This document shows positions 45,055-57,768 of a DNA stretch of 64,000 nucleotides, one piece after another (position 1 is the stretch's first letter; every line of letters starts with the position of its first letter). The notes beneath the pieces are model-generated. The model saw only the letters and a program-made list of their open reading frames with translations. It ran no database searches and had not been told where the DNA came from. Where the stretch lies: assembly GCA_963573305.1 (NCBI GenBank), contig OY754327.1, positions 55,916,244 through 55,980,243 of the forward strand, given 5' to 3'. The translations under genes were made by a program, and so were the position numbers. The DNA is from Pyrrhosoma nymphula. Taxonomy: Eukaryota > Arthropoda > Insecta > Odonata > Coenagrionidae.

Positions 45055-46265
45055 TTCTTAGGTGCGTATGAAAAAGTTCAAATACGACTCCGGAATGGAC
45101 TAGTTACGTAAGGTACTGTCCAAAAACATACCGACCAATAGGTAGAATACCTAATGAATGAACAAAAATATGTATTATCATAGAGTAAGTATAGTATAGG
45201 ATTTTTACCTTGAAAAATTCGAGATTTTTCGTTCAAAATATATATAAACAAATATAACAACGTTGAAACTAAGTTGAGCACAAATTAAAGTTCACCAGTA
45301 TGGAAAACAATGTACAATAAACGTTTCCTGCAAGTTTGAACTTTATACTTAGAACAGTCTGCCAGCAATAGGATTAGGAATATAAACTCGGAAGAGCCAA
45401 GTTACTACCCGAAATTCAAGGAAATATTTTTTTAAACTCTTGTTATGAACAAAATCGACTAACTATTGTCACCACTAAACGTAGCGAGTTTTTCTGCTTC
45501 AGGATATGTTTTCAGCCTTGTGGAACAAGCAAATTCATAATTTGACAGAATTTCTTCCGACGCCATCTACGATCTCCCTCCCGAACTACATAAAAAATGT
45601 ATACTAATTTTACGCGTGCGGTGAGCCCTCTATAATATGCTTACTCTATGGTATTATTGTGGCAGTATGCCGATCCTTAAGCTACAACGAAAGGCCTCAG
45701 TGACCCCACCCAAGGAGCTTCTAAGTACACCTCTAATCTACTATCTCATAATGCGAATCTCAATATTGTAGCCTAAGGGTCGAAATCTATGTGTAAAAAA
45801 TATAAGCTCAAATGAATTATTTTCATAACCATTATATATTTGGCAAAATGTTGCTACAAATACCTACACATCTAAGGCTCAGTTTTCAACTATAATAAGA
45901 CCATCTTGTCACGTTAAACTTAAGAAGCTCTTGTGATAACATCAGGCGGCGGACAATGTGCGCGCAGGAGTTTGAATTTATTCTGCAATTTAGATGATAG
46001 TTATTAGCTATGTTATCCTCCTCTAGAAAGCAATACTGTTAACCATAAATATGAGAAAACAAGATAATCATTTTTTGAGACTAAATTTGACCTATGGGTC
46101 ATTCCACGCCACTTCGGACAGGAGTTGACCCTTGACCTCTCAGATTTTGATGAAAATTGGTGAATATGTTTGCCTCACCAAATATGAAATACGATTTCAA
46201 GCGTTTTGCGAAAACAAGAACCTTATAAGAGGACGTTTATCTCCTACTTCGATCGTGTTATCAAC
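45055..46265. other. unassigned DNA
   Basis: At 46,094-46,118 the string GGGTCATTCCACGCCACTTC looks like the start of a dispersed repeat, but I found no inverted or second copy in the window. No gene is recognised. Confidence 0.35.
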
Positions 46266-46269
46266 GGCC

Positions 46270-46400
46270 GCGAAAGAAATCAAGTTCCAACTAGAGGGGC
46301 TGCAACCGCGAGGTAGGCCAAGAATTTCTAGTCTTAAAATGATTGTGTTAAATGGCTGTTGCGGGGTGAGTTTGAGTGGAAGGAGGGAAGAAACTGTGTA
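46270..46400 (+). pseudogene. weak LINE-tail-like segment
   Basis: The open frame contains KFQLEGLQPRGRPRISSLKM followed by IVLNGCCG. The GRPRIS-LKMIV string resembles the last part of some LINE ORF2 proteins. The similarity is confined to about 15 residues, so the call is tentative. Confidence 0.25.
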
Positions 46401-46479
46401 GGAGAGGTCTGTGTATCCTAGAGAAGCAACTGCTCGATCGCTGCGCCACGTACGGTGGATAAGAGGAAACGGCATTTTT

Positions 46480-49400
46480 TCACAAGATGGCGGAGAGGAA
46501 AAATCGCAGTTCTCAGGTTTGAAAGTTTCCCATTCCTAGAGTATAAGATGCATTGTTGTGTTGAAAGTATTTTACAAATGCGCAAGGTTTGCATAATAAG
46601 TGAGGTGAATTTGGTTCCGATATCTCTGTTAAAAGTGGGTGAAATTACGAAAACGCTGGCGGGACGAAAGCTCACATTTACCGAGGCCTCCCTCGCAACA
46701 CCAGCGCATTAACTGGCGACCCGTAATTTGAGCAAATGACGATCGGAAGCGCACCAAGATTTCCGTCCTCACTGTGCGAAAATCAAAAAAACAGATTAAT
46801 AACGGAAATTTTACAAAATGGCTGTTTTCGATGTCACGAAATATTCGTTTTCATATATCACGGGTAAGAAACTAGGTAAAAAAGCACTTGATGGCTCATT
46901 TCCAATTAAAAGTCTTTGAAAAATATCAAATTGTCGTTAAAATAGCGATAAAATGATAATTTGTTTAAATAATTTAATGTTAAACAATTGAAGGTTTAAA
47001 CTTTTAAAGTTCTTCACATTTAATTTTTCTCATTTTTTCAACTATGGTACCTTGTAATATTATGAATGTTATATAAAAATTTTGAGAAGGTATTTTTCCA
47101 TTTAAGAGAGAGAAAAAAATTAATTTTCCCCTGCAACGACCATTTGATGTAAACTTACGAAGATAACTCCACATATGCCTAGTTTTTATCACTTATCAAT
47201 TGAATTCATACTTCCGCGAGACAGATCAATGGCAGACGAACTTAGATAAAAAAATATATGGTGAAAATTTGACACCAAAAACTTGTTTTTAACAAAACAT
47301 GGAACAATGTTGTCCTGTGAAAAAAGATCTCGTAACCGATGACTTCAAGTTATACAGACTTTAACAAATTGAATTTACATGATTGTCTACATTGTCATAA
47401 TTACATGTCACAAATGAGGAATAAAAAGCCGTATATCCTAAGCTTTGCTGATTGCATGTAATTTAAATCTTTCCTTATTAATTTTACCTTAAATGCAAAA
47501 ATTCATTACTTAGCTTTGGACACCACTTCTAATTTCTGCCCGAGGCTCATACAAGTAACCTGAAATATTAAGGAAGACATTCAGCATACAGAAGAAAGTT
47601 TATCCCACGTGATTATATGGCATTATTAATAGAAGTCTACCTCGTCTGAACTCTAACTGGTTCCTCGACATACCTTCTACGGGGATGGGTTTTAGTTGTT
47701 CCCCTCATTCGCATCAAACGCATCGGAACCTGATGATTGTGTCTTTGAAATGAGGAATCCATCACCCGGTGGTATTGCTGCGTGGTACGAACGGATTCCC
47801 TTGACATTCCCGAAACCTTCTTGTTGTATGTTTTTTCTTATCCTCCACTTTCACATTAGGCCCGTATGCGAAAGTCATACCCTTAATATCATATCACATC
47901 ATATACATATGATGTGATATGATTATTTCATATCCTTACCTTCGAGAGAAAAATGTATCATCGCCAGAATTATAGCACAGTTTTACGACGCGTGTAACAA
48001 AGACGTCATTAAGAGTTATATTCACATGCCATGCATTAACGAAGTGAACATTTGGGGAAAATCGTTGGGAATATTTACGTTGGCTAACGTGAAGACCAGC
48101 AGCATCCTCTAGGAGCCGGAAGACTTGTTAAGAAACCCCGATTTCCAATTTGATCAACGGCCAGCTACAATGATTCCCGCTCGATCATGGAATGCATGCA
48201 TTGGCGGGCTAGCTAGAACTGGGATTGACGACTATCAAATGAGTCTTGAATATAATTGTCCTTTCATGAAAGTGGTACATTAGAGGAAAATACCTTAATT
48301 GTCGATGCACGAAAAAAGTGAAGCATTAGAATTGACATACAAAGTGAAGAATAAAAATTAACATACAAAATATATGCACGCAAATAACACAACTGTTTCC
48401 AACAATTTGTATTAGATGTAGAACCCTTTCTTGTTGCCGGTATAATATTCAAGATCAAAGCTAAACATTTCACGCATTACTTTTAAGAGTAAGTTAATTT
48501 AAGAGTATTATTTTGAGATGGTATATAGGAAATCGAAGTTATTCTAAGAGAGGACCTGCATTTAACCTTACGAGGTATGATAGGCATTAGAAAGGTCCGC
48601 GCGGAAAGTTATAAAGGTGCAGTAAGAATGGGTGTGTTTAAGAGTCATTTAGTCTTAAGAATCGGGGAGGTGAAATGCAATGAGGTATTTCTAAATTTTA
48701 GGGTACAATGTTTGCGATGATCTCATTAAACATTCATATACTCTAAGTTTAAATAGAAGATAAAATAGCGCTTATCTAAATAAAGCTGCTAGGTGATAAA
48801 GCAAGTTGAATAGACGAGGTTGCGGGTCGACTAACTGGGAAAAGTTAAGGAAAGGAGGGTAATTGACGGAAAAAAGTGGAGGACGACAATAAAAAGCAAA
48901 TTGCTTCACGCATAGCAACACCAGAGAGAAACCACGGGCCAAATTTTCGCATCATTATTCGTTCGGCCAGAAACAACTGCTGTCCTCCATTTCATAAAAA
49001 AATCCTATTACATTCACTCATGAACTTATTCTCATTTCTACAAGCTAACCATTCTTAACAATATTTTCAAAAAAATATCCCCGATGAGAAAATAATGAAG
49101 AGAGATGGTCATATGTTAATTACCCTCTAACACAAATCCTGAGCTTGTTTCATCACTATAAGTCATTTTAGTAAAATATTTAAATGTGGTAGTTTTTTTT
49201 AACGGCCACATTCAGGAGCGGGTGCCTTTGAATACTGCTGGGATCGACCAATGGCACCAAACCGATGAAGACAATCAAGATCAAATGCATCATTTGAAAA
49301 AGAAAAAAAAATTGCAAATATTCTAGCTGCACGCATATTAAACAGAGATAATGCTTCCTTAGCCTTACACGTGAGTATCACGCAAATCAACTACAGAAAT

Positions 49401-50095
49401 AGTTTTGTTTACAGTCTTAAAAAATAGTAAACAATGTGCAGGAGTTTGAAGGCTTTAACAAGTATCTTCTCCCAACCACCTTATTTAAAGATGACCCCCG
49501 TCTATTGTGCCTAGTTTTCAAAGTCGGAAAACTAGGAAAAGAGCACGGCACGGCTGCCCACTCTAAGTTTGGGAATCTCATCCACCCGTGTTTGAACCTT
49601 GGAAAAGACAGTGGAGCTGGACTGGGATGACGTGGATAGGCATATATTCATTTAAATACATTCACTTTTAACTTACTTAAGCTTTAAGTCATATTTGTTG
49701 TACATTCTTTGTCGTAATGCCAATTTTCCAGCCATTAAAATTCCTTTCCATGTTTTCTTTAACAAATAAGTAAATTTTGGTTCTATGTATGTTCATTTCC
49801 GCATATTAGAATTTTGAAGTTAGCCTAATTACAGGATTATTGCCTTGTAGTCTACCTTACTTTCTCGAATGGAAATAATAACTGTAATAATATACGCATG
49901 GAAGAAAAAATATTATTTAAATTTTTATAATTATTACTTTACATACTCTTTACCCAAGAATTCAATATTGATACCGATGTGAATCAGCTCAGAAATTATG
50001 ATTTAATAAATAAAACAATGTAGTAAATAATGCAAATGCGACACATTACAACTTGGATTACGATTTCCACAGGATTTTACACACAAAAAAGCGCA
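46480..50095. other. unassigned DNA
   Basis: Mostly AT-rich with many short frames lacking domains. The only clear structure is the perfect inverted repeat at 47,888-47,923. No RNA genes are recognised. Confidence 0.4.
47888..47923. repeat. perfect 16-bp inverted repeat
   Basis: The arms ATCATATCACATCATA and TATGATGTGATATGAT are separated by TACA. The sequence is AT-rich. It may be a simple-sequence hairpin, and no element boundaries are attached to it. Confidence 0.7.
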
Positions 50096-50099
50096 CCTA

Positions 50100-50345
50100 G
50101 GGAAAATATATTTCGGAGTGAGTCTCCATTCCTATTCCAATAAAAAAATATTTCCCAGGAGTTTATTGACTTGGAAAAAATCTTACACCGCCCATCTTCA
50201 TGGAAAAAGACCATCTGCTCTTTACCATTATGAAAACTGAGAAATGGTCGGGGGACGGGGTACGCCGGCCAAATATTCGATATCCGGGAATCGCTTCCTT
50301 CCGACTACACGACCTATGGATAGTGAAGGGCAGGGGAAGGACGTA
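50100..50345 (+). repeat. local repeat family C, copy 1
   Basis: The ordered blocks are TTTCGGAGTGAGTCTCCATT, AATAAAAAAATATTTCCCAG, a GGAAAAA..., CCATCTTCATGG segment, GAAAACTGAGAA, CGGGGGACGGGG, GGGAATCGCTTCCTTCCGA and GTGAAGGGCAGGGGAAGG. They recur at 50,838 and 53,173 in the same orientation. No coding capacity or terminal repeats are seen. The family is unknown to me. Confidence 0.75.
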
Positions 50346-50837
50346 CAATACATTTTAATACTCATATTGCTTCTTACATAAGAGAGTTTTCTGCTGACTT
50401 CGACGGAATTATAAGGCCTCAACGCATCGGTAGACTCGAACAATCCAATGAAGGATATAAATGTAACGACTGTTTCTTCCACTACTAAGTTCCAATCCTC
50501 CTTTTTCCTTCGCGAAGTGAAAATTCGTGAGCACAATTAAACCACAGATAACCACCCATACATTTAAGTCCAATGTGATTACATGTGCACCGGACATATA
50601 CACAAAAAACACCAAAAGGCTAGCCACCTGACTCACCCGACCAAAATTCTTTGAAGTTACTTATTATGAAGTCATGTATGTAGGCACCAGCTTATGAATG
50701 TATTTAGGTAAGATTTAAGACAGTGAAGACGTAGCATGATTTAAAGTAAAAAACACCAAGCAAATGATTCTGGTACTCTATAAACTGTGTAAAACACACT
50801 CGCCCCAGTACGTCGCGTGAGCTTTTCGCAACCATTT

Positions 50838-51095
50838 CAATAAAAAAATCTTTCGGAGGAAGTCTCTATTCCTAGTACAATATAATAAAAAAATCGTGCC
50901 CAGGAGTCTGATGATTTAAAGAAAAACTTCCTCTGAGTCCTTCCCGGAAGGCTACTCACTTATTGCCTACTTTTTCTAATACGAAAACTGAGAATCGAGC
51001 GGGGAATAGATGGTGAGGGCTAAGCACTCCCAACTCCAGGAATCTCTTCCTTCCGATTTCAAGCCTTGGGACGGACTGTCAGGGATGGAGAGGAG
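50838..51095 (+). repeat. local repeat family C, copy 2
   Basis: It has TTTCGGAGGAAGTCTCTATT, TGCCCAGGAGTCTGATGATT, AAACTTCCTCTGAG, GAAAACTGAGAATCGAGCGG, AACTCCAGGAATCTCTTCCT and GGACGGACTGTCAGGGATGG. It is closest to copy 3 at the 5' end and intermediate elsewhere. It lies about 490 bp after copy 1. Confidence 0.8.
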
Positions 51096-51339
51096 TGAGT
51101 GGGAGGACACTCATGCATTTAAATGGCTTTAGTACCCATTGCCCAAGAGTTCATCACCGGAACCGACAATATTAGGCTCAGGATGTCATTCATTAAAATA
51201 ATGTAGCCGTTGAAGATAGGTTTTATTGAAAGTAAGGGAAATCCCCCAGATTTTTACATGTGTAGGAACCTATCTACATCCAGTATTTTTTTTCACCTCC
51301 GCTTACTTCCAACCCCTTTTCATCCCACCCATAAAACCT

Positions 51340-52565
51340 ATTAACTTTCTCCCCCTTCCTTAGTTGCTCAACACACTTCCCTCTATCAGGGATTTGAGCG
51401 ACTCATCGCCCCTCATTATCTCTTCATACCACCTAATCTGCCTCCCCCTAATCTCAGAAGTTTCCTTTCCTCACCTACCATATCGAGCGCTTCCTCATTT
51501 GCCTATCTTTTCGTCCACCTCACCTTCTCCATCCTCCTCCACGCCCACATCTTGAAAGCCTACAGCCTATTCTCGTCCTCATTTCTCAGTGCCCACATTT
51601 CTGTCTCACACAACGGTACACTCCCTATCATGCGCTTCACCACCGTTTTTAATAAGCAGCCTCGCTGCCTCTCTTACCAATTCCCCACGATAAATTCTAA
51701 AAAGCAAATGCGACAACGGACACCCTTGCCTTACCCCACGACCTATAACTGCCACCCCGATTCATCATCAGCCACTCTCACCTGTGCCTTTTGGGCCATA
51801 TAGAGGTTTTGGATGATTCTCCTATCTCGCCAATGAACCCTTATTTTCCCGAGTTTTTCCCAATGTAATCGTTCAAACGCTTTTCCGAAATCCACAAAGA
51901 AAGTTTATTATTTATTCTAAGCAAAACTTTTGCCACGTGAGAAATTAAACTAAGTTTTCTATACTCCTCGAATTCTGAAGCATTATTTATCTTTGAGATA
52001 GGCATTCGGAGGTATAGGTATTAATACCGTATTCACGAAAACTTCAAGCCATAATTTTTCCTTTATGATCTTACGAATAAGTTCGAAAAAGGATCATCTT
52101 TATTTTTACTTAAATTCTTCAGTTTCTGTGAAGGTTTGTTATCTACTCCGATGGATTTTCTTGTCTTCATCTCTCGTAATGCACTCCCTCTATTTTGCTG
52201 TCGAGTACCATCAGTTCGATGTTATCCTTAACCATTGTTTTCTCATTCTCTATATCTAGGTTATCAGGTCTATTATCGCTGTTATATAGCTCCTCCACGC
52301 ATTCTCTCTACCTATCCTGGATATCTTCCTGTTCGATTAATATCTTCCATGTTTTGTCCTTAACATTTGGTATCGTTTGCCCTCTCTTACCTTCCGATAA
52401 CATTTTCACTTAAGCGTATAAAGCACCGACTTCCCCCTCTTCCTGCAGCTTTCACATTTCCTCGCAATGTTCTCTTCACCAGTTTTCCTTCACCCAATAG
52501 GTTACTCATCGTAATTTATTTTTTAATTCCTTATGCTTCCTCTTACCTTGGTCGGTGTTGACGTT
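51340..52565 (-). pseudogene. non-LTR retrotransposon ORF2 remnant (linker, RT fragments, C-terminus)
   Basis: Read on the minus strand with many frameshifts, landmarks appear in ORF2 order. First come an EN-RT linker (REHCEEM..., KTWKILIEQEDIQDR, VEELYNSDNRPDNLDIENE) and KTRKSIGVDNKPSQKL, equivalent to the KA-GVDGIPAE motif. Next are LIPIP and LSLISHVAKVLLRIN of the RT domain, then VDFGKAFERLHWEKL, HWRDRRIIQNLYMAQKAQVR, and the C-terminal RNEDENRLQAF, RRMEKVRWT tail. The segment between LLRIN and VDFGKAFER is deleted, and the YADD-type catalytic motif is not seen. It is the most complete LINE in the window and shares its tail with the copies at 28-29.8 and 43 kb. Confidence 0.85.
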
Positions 52566-52734
52566 TTTCCACATCCTTCTCCCCTCACCACACTATATAA
52601 CGCATCTAAAAAACTGTTCCCGGAGGACGACTCTATTACTACTTCCTAGTGTAACTTAAAAACATGTCCATGAGATCGATGATTTTAATTAATCTTCCGC
52701 CAACCACCTTTGTGGTAGACTTGTCCAATATACA

Positions 52735-52790
52735 TTTATTTTACGGTGGAATAACTGAGAATCTAGCGGGGGATTGAATTCATATGGTCA
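52735..52790 (+). repeat. possible small fragment of family C
   Basis: AACTGAGAATCTAGCGGGGG resembles the GAAAACTGAGAATCGAGCGG block of copy 2. The similarity is short and could be chance. Confidence 0.3.
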
Positions 52791-52799
52791 CAGAGGACA

Positions 52800-53165
52800 T
52801 GCGGAGTAGCCAAAAAGGCAATAATAATGCTTTGAAAAACCAGTTAATTGGTGGTGAAAAGTGAGAAAAAGTGGATTTTTAAACCGAAAAAATTCTCGGA
52901 AGTAATAAGCAACGTCAGCATCATGTCCCCTTTTGATTTTTTAAGTTATATCAAAAAAATATGGACTAAAAACCAAAGGTCAATGAAGAAAAAAGCGATA
53001 CGCTCGATGTTTGAAAAAGTGCGTTGGTATGAACTGATGATATAGTTTTATTAGTATGCATAGGAGAATTTATTTAAAAAAAAAGTTGAGTACCACTGTG
53101 CTTCATGCTGTCGACCGATTTTAAGGTCACATTTCCCGCAGCTATTCTCAGAGTTGCACATGAAA
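52800..53165. other. unassigned AT-rich DNA
   Basis: I see no recognised feature between the LINE remnant and copy 3 of family C. Confidence 0.4.
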
Positions 53166-53172
53166 CATGGCA

Positions 53173-53820
53173 TCGAGGAAAATTTTTCGGAGGAAGTCTC
53201 TATTCCTAGAGTAATATAAAAACTCGAGTTCAGGGGTTTGGATATTTTAAGGAAACTTTCCCCAGAGCACCTTCGTGGAAGAAGCCCCTTCCGTTGTCTG
53301 CTCTTCCCAATCGAAAAACTACGAAGCGAGCGAGCGACGGGGATGGGGCACTGAACTCAATACAATGGAATGACGATGCCCCCTCCAGAGTGTAGCAAAA
53401 AAATTGAGCATCCGGCCATCTTACGAAGGCCCTAGGAGCATTGCGCTCCATAAGAATACATGGGAAATTCATGCATCTTTGAACATTTTTTCCTTGTATC
53501 ATATAATTCGGATTGAATAACGATTTGGATGATCAGTCACTGGGATTTTAACTGCAGTTTAAGCACGTCAAAAAGCACTATGCTCCCATTCAATTTTTCC
53601 ACTTTTTCCTATTTAAAATACATTGTCCGAGGGGCTTCCCAACATGGCCGATCTGGCTTCAGCTGTTCCTATGCGCGGTGTACGGCGATCGTCATTCCAT
53701 TGTATTGAGTTCAGTGGGATGGGATAGGGTGAGACTGCAAACCCCTCGAACTCCGAGAATCTCTTCCTTCCGATTTCGACCCGGGGGACGGACAGTAGAA
53801 AGGAGGGGAGGGGGGCAGAG
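53173..53820 (+). repeat. local repeat family C, copy 3, split by a MITE
   Basis: The left part (53,173-53,348) has TTTTCGGAGGAAGTCTCTAT, AGGGGTTTGGATATTTTAAG, CAGAGCACCTTCGTGGAAGA and GACGGGGATGGG. The right part (53,717-53,820) resumes with ATAGGGTGAGACTGC, AACTCCGAGAATCTCTTCCT, GATTTCGACCCGGGGG and GACGGACAGTAG. The two halves together match copy 2 colinearly, with the 368-bp MITE precisely between them. Confidence 0.85.
53349..53716. mobile_element. 368-bp hAT-like MITE
   Basis: The terminal repeats are CACTGAACTCAATACAATGG on the left and its exact inverse on the right, extending to about 30 bp (continuing AATGACGAT). The 8-bp flanks are GGATGGGG and GGATGGGA, a target duplication with one difference. 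The interior is AT-rich with no transposase frame. Eight-base duplications point to hAT (or possibly P) superfamily mobilisation. Confidence 0.85.
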
Positions 53821-53964
53821 GACGAGGGGCGAGGTGGAGACGTAGGGGGATGGGGTAGATGGCGACGAGGCTGAGGTGCACGTCAAGTGGTTCGGAGTCT
53901 AATAAGATCAAATATGAATGGTGGTGTGAATATGGAACGATGACCATTTCCAAATGAACAAAAA

Positions 53965-54042
53965 TTGACTAGACCGGGAACGAACCATGGACCTTCGAAT
54001 ATAGATCCGGATGCACAGACTACCATGCTACCCAGCCGTCTA
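53965..54042 (-). mobile_element. tRNA-like SINE head
   Basis: On the minus strand, GGCTGGGTAGCATGGTAGTC contains a good A box (TGGGTAGCATGG) and, about 45 nt later, CATGGTTCGTTCCCGG is a near-consensus B box. A strict acceptor-stem pairing is not seen, so a working tRNA is unlikely. The downstream body is not shared with the other SINEs here. Confidence 0.5.
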
Positions 54043-54049
54043 AGAATCA

Positions 54050-57000
54050 CTGGAATCGGCGGGGGTTAATATTATGAAGAAACACCCCGAGGAGTAGCCC
54101 TTAGAATGCGCCAAGAGATGGCGCCAGGTAAGTGTTTATTTCACCGGCAGCGAAGGAACTACGAACACAGAGGAGGAAAGGAAAGATATACTCAGGCACA
54201 CAGTCAGTGGTTAAGATACGGAACAGGCGTTTCGGGGCACGCAGAGCCCAGGAAAAAAATGAGACATTCCGGCCACTCATTCATTCACTCAGACCACTAA
54301 GAGGCGTAAATAAATAAATATTTCGTCCAAACGATAGGAAACACATAAACTGGAAGAACACAATGGTGATGTATGGCACGATGGATAGTAAAAGACAAAA
54401 AACGGAACACTAACAGTAAGTGTCCTTTATACGTGTTTCTATGTTTATCAAGTGTATCGATATATTATCAATGCATGTGTGTGTTTTTGTGTATAGGGTA
54501 GAACGAGGGCAAAAGAGGGAAAAGAAGTTATTCCGGGAGATGGCTCTGAAAGGGGAGAAAAAGGTCTTCGATTTCTTTCGCGGAATCACGTAAACCCTGG
54601 TGAATAAGGCGCTTCGAACTAATGTCCGTTTAAGGATTCTCTCGGGAAGTCCTCTCGAAATTTTCAACGCCAACGCTAAATTATTTCTTCTGTCGATTCC
54701 TGGATTCAGTTATTAATATACACCAAAAATAAGGAGTGGAGGATCCTGGCTCCCTCAGCTGAGATAGGTATCAGGCCAGGAAGGCCGGGATTAAGAAATG
54801 GGGGGATGAAAGGTGCGCAGGAGTAATAACCCCATCGGAAAAAATAACGCCGTTTAAGTCCTTTACTCTGAAATGTCGATCTTAATTTACAAATGCGTTT
54901 AGTACAGAGAATAAGTTTTAAATGTATTCATTTGCTTTAGTACTGAGTAGATTATTATTATTATTACTGGAGGCAGCCAGTCTATTAATGTAGGATTGGA
55001 TGGAAGAAAAAGGAATACTACCGCGTGTGCAGAAGACGCCTTCTTCTTAGTGATAACTACATCTTCAGATCACCGTACTTCTTGCATTTTATAAAAGTTA
55101 AATAAATGAAGCTCAAAAGTTCAGCATTAATCCGTGGCTTGCATTATGGCTAGATTCGTCCAAGAAGAATAATAAACGTTCACAGCCCTTGGAAAAGTAC
55201 GGTGGTAATTGATTCAAACGTTGATTTCAGGTTTAACAGGAGTCTTATTACTTTCTTCAGAAGCAAGAACATCAAATGCTGACCGACAAAGTAACCAATG
55301 TTCATACTGTACCACAGCTGACCTTGACACTTGTCTTACCTTAGTCCTGAATTTATCAGCATCATGCATCTTAATTAGCGTATCGCTGGTTTGTTAATAT
55401 TCCATTTATAATTTTATTTTAAATTATGCTATATGTATTTCATTTACTGTACGGTAAATAGTGTTTCGCGTAACGAAAGCATGTATAACGGAAAAAAATG
55501 TTGAATACGAACAATGATAAGCTACAGGAGAGGTATTGCGAGCCGATCGGTAACAAAGAATGTACGCTGAAAGATCTGTGATCACGAGGGCGTACTAGTG
55601 AGTGTAGCACGAATGGAGAGTTACTTCCCCGTTGCCTAATGGAATGAGAAAACTGTAGCGAATGGAGTGCCCTCATTAACTTCAATAACACCAACGGATC
55701 AATTAGAGGCGAGATCTGGGAATTTTTTACTGAAGATGAATGCGGATAGGCACCGTACGTGAATCGACTTAAACGAATGAACTTATTGATTCCTCTTCAC
55801 CCTACACATTCAAAATTCTCTTGAAAAAATATAAAATAATTCTCTAGCTAATCCCCGAAATTGAAAAGCTAGTCTTTTCCCTGTGCGGCACTTTTTTCAA
55901 TCGGCTTTATCTAAAAGTACGCGCACGCTTAGTTAATACGGAAACGTTTTGCTTTGGAACATTTGTATTGATGGCGAGATCAGGTACATGACTTTGGGGC
56001 TGCAATCTGCCATAGTGTTCCTCCTCTACCACGAAACTCTACCACGAAATTCAAGGGAAAAATAAGTGAATTCCCCATGAAAGACAATCCAACAACATAG
56101 ATGTACACTAAGAAAAACTGTGTGCTTCGACCAACAAAAAAAACATGCACGATTACGATAAAATATAAATCTACAAATTTTGGCTTCGAGGAGCGACCCA
56201 AAATTCTTTTCGTTGAAGCAACATATCTAAAATTTTACATCATATTTATACACAATCATTCTTGAATCTTTGCTCCTCTTAATCATAATTTGCATTTGTT
56301 TGTTAAATGAAATACGATCCATTCTCATACTACACTTACGAAGAAGAAGAATTACATAGTAAAATTATCCATATCATAAGAATGAAATGGAATCTAGCAT
56401 CTGAATTTAGACATGACATTTACAAGGTTACATACAAGTAAACTCCTAAAATAGCAAAATAAAAAAAAAATAATGGAGGATATAAGAAATTTTTAATGCA
56501 TTATTTGAAACTAACAAAATATGAAAAATATAATCCCATGCAACGAGAGAAAGTTTCGCGGTTAGGTGCACTTACGGATGACACCTTGGAAGGCAGTACC
56601 AAGGCCCGTTTATGATTGACTGTTGTTTCCATTACGATAAACATCTCGAGCTGTTGACGACTGATTGTTGTCAAAGCATAATGCTATGATGATAATTTGT
56701 AGTAAAAATTGAACTATTTCCAATGATTATTCTGTGTGATTATCGATGTTAACTTCCTTATATTTGGAAGGTTTTCTCATTACAAAGTGTTCACAGGCAT
56801 GGAGGACCCATGTAAAGATATAAATTATTTGATTGATTTTTCAATGCTCACAATGAGGTAAACTTCGTTAGCCTTACAGGCATCTTGCAGCTTCCAACGC
56901 GTACTGCTGCGTTTCAGGAAATGGTAATCTTTTCTTACACCATTATTACTTCTGTTTAGCAACATAACCATCCTTTCAATAACAGTTTAATTTGAAGGAT

Positions 57001-57340
57001 AGCTAAATAACAGCTACCATTTACAATAAAGTTATATACTTAACACTAAACAGTTTATATTTCCAATATATCTCTTATCCTAACAGATCCTACACATAAT
57101 ATAATGGTATGACCTAAGAGAAAATACAGAATGTAATATTTTTTTTGTAAAATTTGGAAACACATACTCAAATGCAAAAAAAGACAATGGGCAATGCAGA
57201 AATGAATTATGACAACTAAATTTTATAGTCAAGTGATGGCAAAACTGGCAGTATAATGCATTGTAAAATTGGAAAGAAATCGACGAAAACAAAGAAATTA
57301 AAATTGAGCCAAACAAAAAAAGAATGGAAATTATATAAAA
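54050..57340. other. unassigned AT-rich DNA
   Basis: No genes, RNA genes or element termini are recognised. Short frames (up to 87 codons) have no visible domain. Confidence 0.4.
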
Positions 57341-57768
57341 AATGTACCTTAGTTATGCTTTTCATTTAAGTATTCTAAGCATTATTCTGGCTTTTCCTCA
57401 CAGTCATTATAAAATGTCCTCACTTTTTTGTACGCACACGATGTTCTTTAGTTCCCTTTTTGTCACAGATTTTTTCATAGCATCCCCAATGCCTTTTCCT
57501 GCATTCCCTAGCCACTCCATCAAATGCTACTAGTTCGTGCAATTTCTTTGTCATCCTAGACGAAGCATCAACACTTGCCCTGATTTCAGCCCTTCCTTTC
57601 CGTAGCCAATCCATCGGTAATTCTTTCCAAAATGTCAACATATCTATATTTTTCTGTTTGCATAGAAATTTTTGTACACCACCCACGAATTGATCACACA
57701 CGTCCCCAGGAGAAACTCCAAAGTTACCTTCTTGTACCATCTAAGCGACCTGCGAACAGAGTTATAGT

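Noticed and set aside
46094..46760. A complete transposon starting GGGTCATTCCACG
   Set aside because: The start looks repeat-like, but no inverted partner or second copy was found in the window.
53965..54042. Functional tRNA gene
   Set aside because: A and B boxes are present but no acceptor-stem pairing or complete cloverleaf could be drawn. The same reasoning applies to the other tRNA-like heads.
57420..57740. Minus-strand frame as an independent 106-codon gene
   Set aside because: Its N-terminal third is the wrong frame over the piggyBac RRSLRWYKK region. The rest is the shifted piggyBac C-terminus.
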